18,355 nucleotides of DNA from DAOTXK01 sp034435395 (lineage in GTDB: Bacteria > Chloroflexota > Anaerolineae > Aggregatilineales > Ch27). A program made the position numbers and the translations under genes. Where the stretch lies: contig DAOTXK010000219.1 of assembly GCA_034435395.1 (NCBI GenBank), positions 1 through 18,355 on the forward strand, given 5' to 3'. The first letter of the stretch is position 1, and each line of letters opens with the position of its first letter. Under the pieces are notes generated by a model that saw only the letters and a program-made list of their open reading frames with translations, searched no databases and was not told where the DNA came from. This document shows, one piece after another, positions 13,685-18,355 of the stretch.

Positions 13685-14794
13685 AAGGCCAAGATCGAGC
13701 TGAGCTCCACCATGAGCGCCGACATCAACCTGCCCTTCATCACCGCCGACGCCAGCGGCCCCAAACACCTCAACATGACGTTGACCCGGGCCAAGCTGGA
13801 GCAACTGGTGGAAGACCTGGTGCAAAAGACCATCGGCCCGTGTGAGGCGGCGCTGGCCGATGCCGGGCTGAAACCCGGCGACATCCATGAGGTGGTGCTG
13901 GTCGGCGGCATGACCCGCATGCCCGCCATTCAGGAAGCGGTCAGAAAGTTCTTCGGCAAAGAGCCGCACAAGGGCGTTAACCCGGACGAGGTCGTGGCCA
14001 TTGGCGCGGCCATCCAGGGCGGGGTGCTGACCGGCGATGTCAAGGACATCCTGCTGCTCGACGTGACGCCGCTGACCCTGAGCATCGAGACGCTGGGCGG
14101 CGTGGCCACCCCCCTGATCGAGCGCAACACCACCATCCCGGCCAAAAAGAGCCAGATCTTCTCCACTGCGGCAGACGGCCAGACGCAGGTTGAGATTCAT
14201 GTCTTGCAGGGCGAGCGCCCGATGGCCGCTGATAACAAGACGTTGGGCCGCTTCATCCTGGATGGGATTCCCCCAGCGCCGCGCGGCGTGCCTCAGATCG
14301 AAGTCACATTTGATATCGACGCCAACGGCATCCTCAACGTCAGCGCCCAGGACAAGGCCACTGGCCGCGAGCAGAGCATCACCATCACCGCTTCCAGCGG
14401 CCTGACCGAGCAGGAAATCCAGCGCATGATCCGGGAAGCCGAACAGCATGCGTCTGAAGATGCCAAGCGCCGCGAGCGGGTGGAAATCCGCAACAACGCC
14501 GAGGCGACCATCCATGCCGCGGAGAAGACCCTGCGCGACTTCGCGGAGCAAATCCCAGCCGATGTCAAGAGCAGGACCGAGGAGCACATCGAAGCGGTCC
14601 GCAAAGCGCTGGAAGGTGATGACACCGGGCGCATCAAGCGGGAAGCCGAAGCGCTGGCCCAGCAGTTGCAGTCGGTCGGCAGCAGCATGTACCAGCGGCA
14701 GGCGGCCGGTCAAGAAGCGCCGCCACCCCCGCCCGGCGGCGACGGCGATGGCGCCTCCGAAGACGTGATCGAAGGCGACTTCAGCGAGGCGTAA
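13685..14794 (+). CDS. dnaK: DnaK C-terminal fragment (literal reading)
   Basis: Same frame continued after the TAG, 369 residues. The first Met in frame is ATG 13712, without a ribosome site. The AAGGAGG at 13670-13676 has no start codon at a useful distance behind it. Independent translation is therefore unlikely; this is the rest of DnaK rather than a separate gene. Confidence 0.5.
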   Translation, partial: KAKIELSSTMSADINLPFITADASGPKHLNMTLTRAKLEQLVEDLVQKTIGPCEAALADAGLKPGDIHEVVLVGGMTRMPAIQEAVRKFFGKEPHKGVNPDEVVAIGAAIQGGVLTGDVKDILLLDVTPLTLSIETLGGVATPLIERNTTIPAKKSQIFSTAADGQTQVEIHVLQGERPMAADNKTLGRFILDGIPPAPRGVPQIEVTFDIDANGILNVSAQDKATGREQSITITASSGLTEQEIQRMIREAEQHASEDAKRRERVEIRNNAEATIHAAEKTLRDFAEQIPADVKSRTEEHIEAVRKALEGDDTGRIKREAEALAQQLQSVGSSMYQRQAAGQEAPPPPPGGDGDGASEDVIEGDFSEA

Positions 14795-14857
14795 GCGCGG
14801 GAGCGCCCGCCGGGGGGCCGCCGGATAATGGCCGTCCGGCACACCACAGGCGATCCA

Positions 14858-14895
14858 ACTGAGACAAGGGGCATAGCCATGCTCCTTGTCTCGGT
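14858..14895 (+). promoter_or_regulatory. 17-bp stem-loop between dnaK and dnaJ
   Basis: The arm ACTGAGACAAGGGGCAT (14858-14874), loop AGCC, and arm ATGCTCCTTGTCTCGGT (14879-14895) pair over 17 positions with two G-T wobbles. No U-tract follows. A second inverted repeat CGGTAT/ATACCG shares bases with the right arm and is mutually exclusive with it. The weaker stem GCCGGA/TCCGGC (14820-14840) lies before it. Likely an mRNA stability, processing or attenuation element; its effect is not known from sequence. Confidence 0.6.
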
Positions 14896-14963
14896 ATGCT
14901 TATCATGATACCGGGGCAGCATGCCTACCTGATGCCCGCGCCAGCCAAAGGCCGATGGTCAGC

Positions 14964-16112
14964 ATGACTCAGCGAGACTACTACGAAATCCTGGGGGTGC
15001 CGCGCAGCGCGTCGGCGGAAGACATCAAAAAAGCCTTTCGCCGCCTGGCGCGCCGGTACCATCCCGATGTCAGCAAAGAACCCGACGCCGAGGAGCGCTT
15101 CAAAGAGATCAACACCGCCTACGAGATCCTCAACGATCCGGAGAAACGCGCCCGCTACGACCGTTTCGGACACGCCGGGGTGAACGCAGACGCCGGCTTC
15201 TCCGGGTTTGGCATGGGCGGCTTTGGGGCGTTTGACGACTTCGTGGAGGAAATCTTCGGCTCGTTCACCGGGACCAGCCGCCGGGGCCAGCGTCCGGGGC
15301 CACGCCGGGGGCGCGACCTGACGTATGAGCTGACCATCGACTTCGAAGAAGCAGTATTCGGCGTCGAAAAAGAGATCGAGATCGCCCGCCAGGAGGTTTG
15401 CGACGAGTGCGACGGCAGCGGCGCGGCCCCCGGCACCACGCCCGCCCGCTGCCCGGAATGCGGCGGCACTGGCGAGGTCCGCACGGTGCGCCAGACCTTC
15501 CTCGGGTCCATGATCAGCGTGAATACCTGTCCCCGCTGCCAGGGACGCGGCGAGATCATCACCACCCCCTGTCCGACCTGTAGCGGCACCGGCAAGATGC
15601 GCATCAGCCGCCGCCTGAAGGTCAACGTACCTGCTGGCGTAGACCCGGGCATGAAAATTCGGATCGCGGGCGAAGGTGAGCCGGGCGAACTGGGCGGCTT
15701 TTCCGGCAACCTGTACGTGATGATCAATGTGCGCCCCCACAAGTTTTTTAAGCGGCGCAACGACGACATCCTGCTGGAGATCACCATCAACGTGGCCCAG
15801 GCGGCGCTGGGCGATACGATCGTGGTCCCCACCGTCGATGGGGATACCGAGCTGGTCATTCCGCCGGGCACCCAGACCGGCGAATCCTTCCGGCTGCGCA
15901 ATAGAGGGTTCCCACGCCTGCGCCGCGATGGCACCAGCGCCGGGCGTGGTGATCAGTGGGTCATTGTGCAGGTCGTCGTCCCCAAGAGTCTGACCGATCG
16001 GCAGCGCGAACTGTTTGAGGAACTGGCTGAAACGCTGGACACGGCTATCATCCGGCCTCAGAGCAAAAGCTTCTTCGACCGCGTGCTGGACTTTCTGAGT
16101 GGTGAGGGGTAA
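14964..16112 (+). CDS. dnaJ: molecular chaperone DnaJ (Hsp40)
   Basis: A 382-residue type I Hsp40 that delivers substrates to DnaK and stimulates its ATPase. All domains are present: J domain beginning RDYYEILGVPRSAS with the HPD tripeptide at 33-35; a Gly/Phe-rich linker (GFGMGGFGAF); the zinc domain with four CxxCxGxG repeats (CDECDGSG, CPECGGTG, CPRCQGRG, CPTCSGTG); and the C-terminal peptide-binding domains (FFKRRNDDILLEITINVAQA). I chose ATG 14964 because it gives the standard N-terminus. ATG 14955 is in frame three codons earlier, and AAAGG at 14947-14951 could serve either. The 169-base gap after dnaK holds the stem-loop described separately. Confidence 0.95.
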   Translation: MTQRDYYEILGVPRSASAEDIKKAFRRLARRYHPDVSKEPDAEERFKEINTAYEILNDPEKRARYDRFGHAGVNADAGFSGFGMGGFGAFDDFVEEIFGSFTGTSRRGQRPGPRRGRDLTYELTIDFEEAVFGVEKEIEIARQEVCDECDGSGAAPGTTPARCPECGGTGEVRTVRQTFLGSMISVNTCPRCQGRGEIITTPCPTCSGTGKMRISRRLKVNVPAGVDPGMKIRIAGEGEPGELGGFSGNLYVMINVRPHKFFKRRNDDILLEITINVAQAALGDTIVVPTVDGDTELVIPPGTQTGESFRLRNRGFPRLRRDGTSAGRGDQWVIVQVVVPKSLTDRQRELFEELAETLDTAIIRPQSKSFFDRVLDFLSGEG

Positions 16113-16157
16113 GGGTTTCTCGCCCGCAGTTTTCGTTGAGCCAAAGGACAGACCAAA

Positions 16158-16538
16158 ATGATTCAGCTGAAAGTTGTTGTGGGGGTCGCTCTGGTCGGCC
16201 TGGTGGTTATGCTGGCTCTCGCCTGGGCTTTATCGGCCGCCGCGCCCGCGCGGGCCACTGAAGACGACCTGGGACAGTTGATCAGTGAGCTGTGGGACCG
16301 GGTGCTGGCGGAACAGACCGGCGAAACATCGTCGACTTTTAACTTCACCATCGAGTTCACCGGTTCGCTCTCCGGGATCGGGAGCAGCGTGACCATGGGA
16401 CAGGGTCTCAACAACCAGCGGATCGCGCGCGTGGGCGCGGACTTTGTTTGCATCGCGCGGGTGTTCAGCCGGGCGCTGTCCAATGACTGCGTCCCGTTCA
16501 CCAACATCGCCAAGATCAACTACCGCGAAGAGCAGTAA
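16158..16538 (+). CDS. small exported or membrane-anchored protein, unknown function
   Basis: A 126-residue protein that I do not recognise. A hydrophobic N-terminal segment (about residues 5-27) ends in SAAAPARATED, which looks like a cleavable signal with an APARA site or an uncleaved anchor. The mature part is small, has two Cys (FVCIARVFSRALSNDCVPF) and strand-like stretches (TFNFTIEFTGSLSG). AAAGGA nine bases before ATG 16158 is a good ribosome site. It sits 45 bases after dnaJ and 8 bases before prmA, so it is cotranscribed with the heat-shock genes. Coding is supported by frame, ribosome site and spacing rather than homology. Confidence 0.7.
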   Translation: MIQLKVVVGVALVGLVVMLALAWALSAAAPARATEDDLGQLISELWDRVLAEQTGETSSTFNFTIEFTGSLSGIGSSVTMGQGLNNQRIARVGADFVCIARVFSRALSNDCVPFTNIAKINYREEQ

Positions 16539-16546
16539 CCGCCGCT

Positions 16547-17458
16547 GTGGACTGGATCGAAGTGGCGTTGGAAGCCGACGGCGAAGCTGCTGAGGCCGTC
16601 GCCGATCTCTTGCAGGGGTATGGCTACCAGGGCGTGGTCATCGAACAGCTCGGCGTCAGCGGCGACGCCTGGGAAGAGGAACTCCCCCCGCCGACCCGCC
16701 TGATGGTGCGCGCCTACCTGCCCAACGACGCGCAGGTCTCTGAACGCCAGCGGCAACTGGAGACAGCCCTGGGCCACCTGGCGCAAATATACCCGGTCCC
16801 CCAGCATCCCACTTACACTCTGATACCGGAACAGAACTGGGCGGAAGCCTGGAAAGCGCACTATCAGCCGCTGCGCATCGGGCGGCGCATCTACGTCCGG
16901 CCCGCCTGGCTGGAAGGTTCCCCCCGACCCGGCGATGTGGAGATCATCCTTGATCCGGGCGTGGCCTTCGGTTCGGGCACGCACCCCAGCACTCAACTCT
17001 GCCTGATCGCCCTGGAGTCGCTGGCCCCGCCCCCGCCGCACGTGCTGGACCTGGGCTGCGGATCGGGCATCCTGGCCATCGCCGCCGCCAGGCTCGGCGC
17101 GGCGCACGTCTGGGCGCTGGATACCGACGCCCTGGCCGTCCAGGCCGCCCAGGAAAACGCCGCCCGCAACGGCCTGGCCGACCGGATCACCGTTCAGCAG
17201 GGCAGTCTGGAAAACCTGCTCGGCTCATCCCGGCGCTTCGGCCTGATTCTGGTCAACATCCTGGCCAAGACCATCATCCCCATGTGCGAGCAGGGGCTGG
17301 GTCATATCGTGCAGCCGGGAGGGGCGGGCATCTTCAGCGGCATCATCGCTGATCAGGCGGACGACGTGGAGGCGGCGCTGCGCGGCACAGGGCTGGTCCC
17401 CTACCGCCGCCGGAAGATGGGCGACTGGGTGAGCATTGACGCCCGGCGAGAAGCCTAG
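16547..17458 (+). CDS. prmA: ribosomal protein L11 methyltransferase
   Basis: A 303-residue SAM-dependent enzyme that trimethylates ribosomal protein L11. The N-terminal substrate-recognition domain (WIEVALEADGEAAEAVADLL) is followed by the family block ILDPGVAFGSGTHPSTQLCL, motif I VLDLGCGSGILAIAAARLGA, the acidic strand VWALDTDALAVQAAQENAAR and the catalytic-region FGLILVNILAKTII. The GTG at 16547 is eight bases after the previous stop. A clear Shine-Dalgarno is lacking, so translation is probably coupled. prmA often follows dnaJ in bacterial heat-shock operons, which fits the position. No terminator is evident in the 30 bases to the convergent next gene. Confidence 0.93.
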   Translation: MDWIEVALEADGEAAEAVADLLQGYGYQGVVIEQLGVSGDAWEEELPPPTRLMVRAYLPNDAQVSERQRQLETALGHLAQIYPVPQHPTYTLIPEQNWAEAWKAHYQPLRIGRRIYVRPAWLEGSPRPGDVEIILDPGVAFGSGTHPSTQLCLIALESLAPPPPHVLDLGCGSGILAIAAARLGAAHVWALDTDALAVQAAQENAARNGLADRITVQQGSLENLLGSSRRFGLILVNILAKTIIPMCEQGLGHIVQPGGAGIFSGIIADQADDVEAALRGTGLVPYRRRKMGDWVSIDARREA

Positions 17459-17488
17459 GCCCGGACGAACTACCGGATGGCGACCCGC

Positions 17489-17926
17489 TCACGACGGACG
17501 CTTGCGCTTGGGCTTCCCGATGATCGTCGCCCAACCGACCGCTTCATCCTCGTCGGGATAGAGTCCATCCCCCGACAGGCGAGACAGCCTTTCCTCGTCA
17601 TATTCCCCGCTCAGACCCATCTGGTATCTGAGTGTTTCCGCCCGGAGGAGCGCCAACTCCCGCTCGCGCTCCAGCTCGCGCCGGATGGCCCGCTCGACCA
17701 GCGTCTGGTACACAAACCAGATGGTGTGCGCGACCCACAGGACCGTCCAGAACCAGAAGAAGTCGCGGTGAAAATAAGGCGGAGTGGTCACCAAATAGAC
17801 GTTGATGACCATGATCAGCGTATCGAGGGTATACCACAGGTTGCGCCGCACGCGCCGCCGGACCCGACGCTCGACTTCTTCATAGTCCAGACCGACATCT
17901 TTCGCCTTTGGCCGCTGGTCCCTCAT
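17489..17926 (-). CDS. 2TM-domain membrane protein, unknown function
   Basis: A 145-residue protein resembling the 2TM domain family. A charged N-terminus with a short amphipathic helix (YEEVERRVRRRVRRNLWYTL) is followed by two hydrophobic segments (about 34-51 and 57-77) joined by a short loop PPYFHRDF, then a long charged helix (LVERAIRRELERERELALLR) and an acidic/basic tail. The ATG at 17926 has GGAGG six bases upstream. It converges with prmA and is downstream of the partial membrane protein on the same strand. Function is unknown for the family. Confidence 0.8.
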   Translation of the reverse strand: MRDQRPKAKDVGLDYEEVERRVRRRVRRNLWYTLDTLIMVINVYLVTTPPYFHRDFFWFWTVLWVAHTIWFVYQTLVERAIRRELERERELALLRAETLRYQMGLSGEYDEERLSRLSGDGLYPDEDEAVGWATIIGKPKRKRPS

Positions 17927-17994
17927 GAGTGCCCTCCGCGCTGGCTTTTGGTCATCGAGGATGGACCGTCAACGCTCACTTCCGCCGCCAGAGC

Positions 17995-18355
17995 TTACTT
18001 ACGCCGCCAGATCAGGAAGCTGCCCATCTCGGCTTCCCGCTGGTAGTTGTGCATCAGCCAGTTGTTCAGCTCGGTGTAGTCTTGCAGCAGGGTATGGGAA
18101 TCGTCGTGTTTGCCCGTCACCCAGGGCATGTAATCCCGCTGGAGCACCAGGACATACGGCGGCATGGCCGCCCACAACACATCGACGTTCTCCTGCTGCC
18201 ACGCCGGAGGAGCCCAGTCCGTCACCAGTGGGATATAAACGATAAAGCGTGTGGCCGGGTTAAGCTGGCTCAGGAAGTACACATCCGGGCGGTAGCCCCA
18301 GATGTACAGGGAGTCGCCGGGCACATTTCGCGCCCGCAGGTAATTTGCCCCCCGC
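17995..18355 (-). CDS. C-terminal end of a glycosyltransferase-like membrane protein (partial)
   Basis: The frame is open to the right window edge, so the start is missing; about 119 residues are visible. The sequence ANYLRARNVPGDSLYIWGYR with the following PDVYFLS and a PATRFIVY segment resembles the soluble C-terminal tail of GT39/PMT-like polytopic glycosyltransferases, where it follows the membrane segments. None of those segments is in the window, so the assignment is tentative. It ends EMGSFLIWRRK, 68 bases before the 2TM gene on the same strand. Confidence 0.65.
   Translation of the reverse strand, partial: RGANYLRARNVPGDSLYIWGYRPDVYFLSQLNPATRFIVYIPLVTDWAPPAWQQENVDVLWAAMPPYVLVLQRDYMPWVTGKHDDSHTLLQDYTELNNWLMHNYQREAEMGSFLIWRRK

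Larger units (their letters stand above)
12899..14794 (+). pseudogene. dnaK: dnaK (Hsp70) interrupted by an in-frame TAG
   Basis: The full frame is 632 codons and would give a normal-size Hsp70 of 631 residues, but codon 262 (13682-13684) is TAG. Family members read LKEAAEKAKIELSS here, so a GAG Glu codon has become TAG by one G-to-T change. All else is intact: IGIDLGTTNS (5-14), DLGGGTFDIS (193-202), FLGGDDFDQR (221-230), then after the stop VLVGGMTRMPAIQEAV, the interdomain linker region DVTPLTLS, the substrate-binding domain and the acidic tail EDVIEGDFSEA. Read literally the product ends in the middle of the ATPase domain and is inactive. dnaK is normally kept, and is essential at high temperature in many bacteria, so a sequencing or assembly error is the first explanation; a real mutation or readthrough is possible. 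AGGAG ten bases before ATG 12899 is the ribosome site. Confidence 0.9.

Noticed and set aside
14796..14825. G/C-rich run after dnaK as an intrinsic terminator
   Set aside because: Only short overlapping stems form and no T-run follows; the operon clearly continues into dnaJ.
12923..14842. A 639-codon open frame on the - strand opposite dnaK
   Set aside because: It runs antisense to a strongly conserved gene. High-GC coding sequence leaves the opposite frame free of stops, its translation has no recognisable motif, and its start has no ribosome site.

Overview
The window is high-GC bacterial chromosome (about 60-65% G+C by eye) with housekeeping content and one small accessory spot. I lean towards Chloroflexota, perhaps Anaerolineae. 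The reasons are the Thr/Pro-rich 'PTPTLTPT'-type linker on a surface metalloprotease, a BMP-family nucleoside/sugar uptake operon, an AlkZ-related protein of a kind I associate with Chloroflexota, and the hrcA-grpE-dnaK-dnaJ order behind a single CIRCE. This placement is family-level inference; no rRNA or marker phylogeny is present.

Left part (1-3.35 kb, + strand). A few codons of an upstream gene overlap meaB, the GTPase chaperone of B12-dependent acyl-CoA mutases. Next come ribose-phosphate pyrophosphokinase (prs) and a membrane-anchored matrixin-like zinc metalloprotease. From 3.46 to 10.74 kb everything is on the - strand. A DUF433/DUF5615 toxin-antitoxin pair has its own promoter and a perfect palindrome that may be its operator. 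An AlkZ-related protein lies upstream of it. Then comes a four-gene BMP-type ABC importer (binding protein, ATPase, two permeases) with a strong terminator and a candidate internal promoter after the binding-protein gene. A thioredoxin gene with a strong terminator closes this block.

Right part (10.9-17.46 kb, + strand). This is a heat-shock operon: a good promoter with CIRCE, hrcA, grpE, dnaK, dnaJ, a small exported hypothetical protein, and prmA. HrcA binding to CIRCE should repress the whole unit, and GrpE, DnaK and DnaJ form one chaperone machine. The most striking observation is that dnaK carries an in-frame TAG at codon 262, exactly where the family has a conserved Glu (GAG), while the rest of the frame is intact. 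This is either a base error or a true nonsense mutation. A 17-bp near-perfect stem-loop lies between dnaK and dnaJ.

Right edge (17.49-18.36 kb, - strand). A 2TM-domain protein sits downstream of the C-terminal end of what looks like a polytopic glycosyltransferase-like membrane protein cut by the window edge.

I found no rRNA, tRNA, CRISPR array, insertion sequence or phage gene. The best candidates for something less described are the regulatory layouts (TA operator, dnaK-dnaJ hairpin, importer terminator/promoter pair, thioredoxin leader), the dnaK nonsense codon, and the small exported protein in the heat-shock operon.
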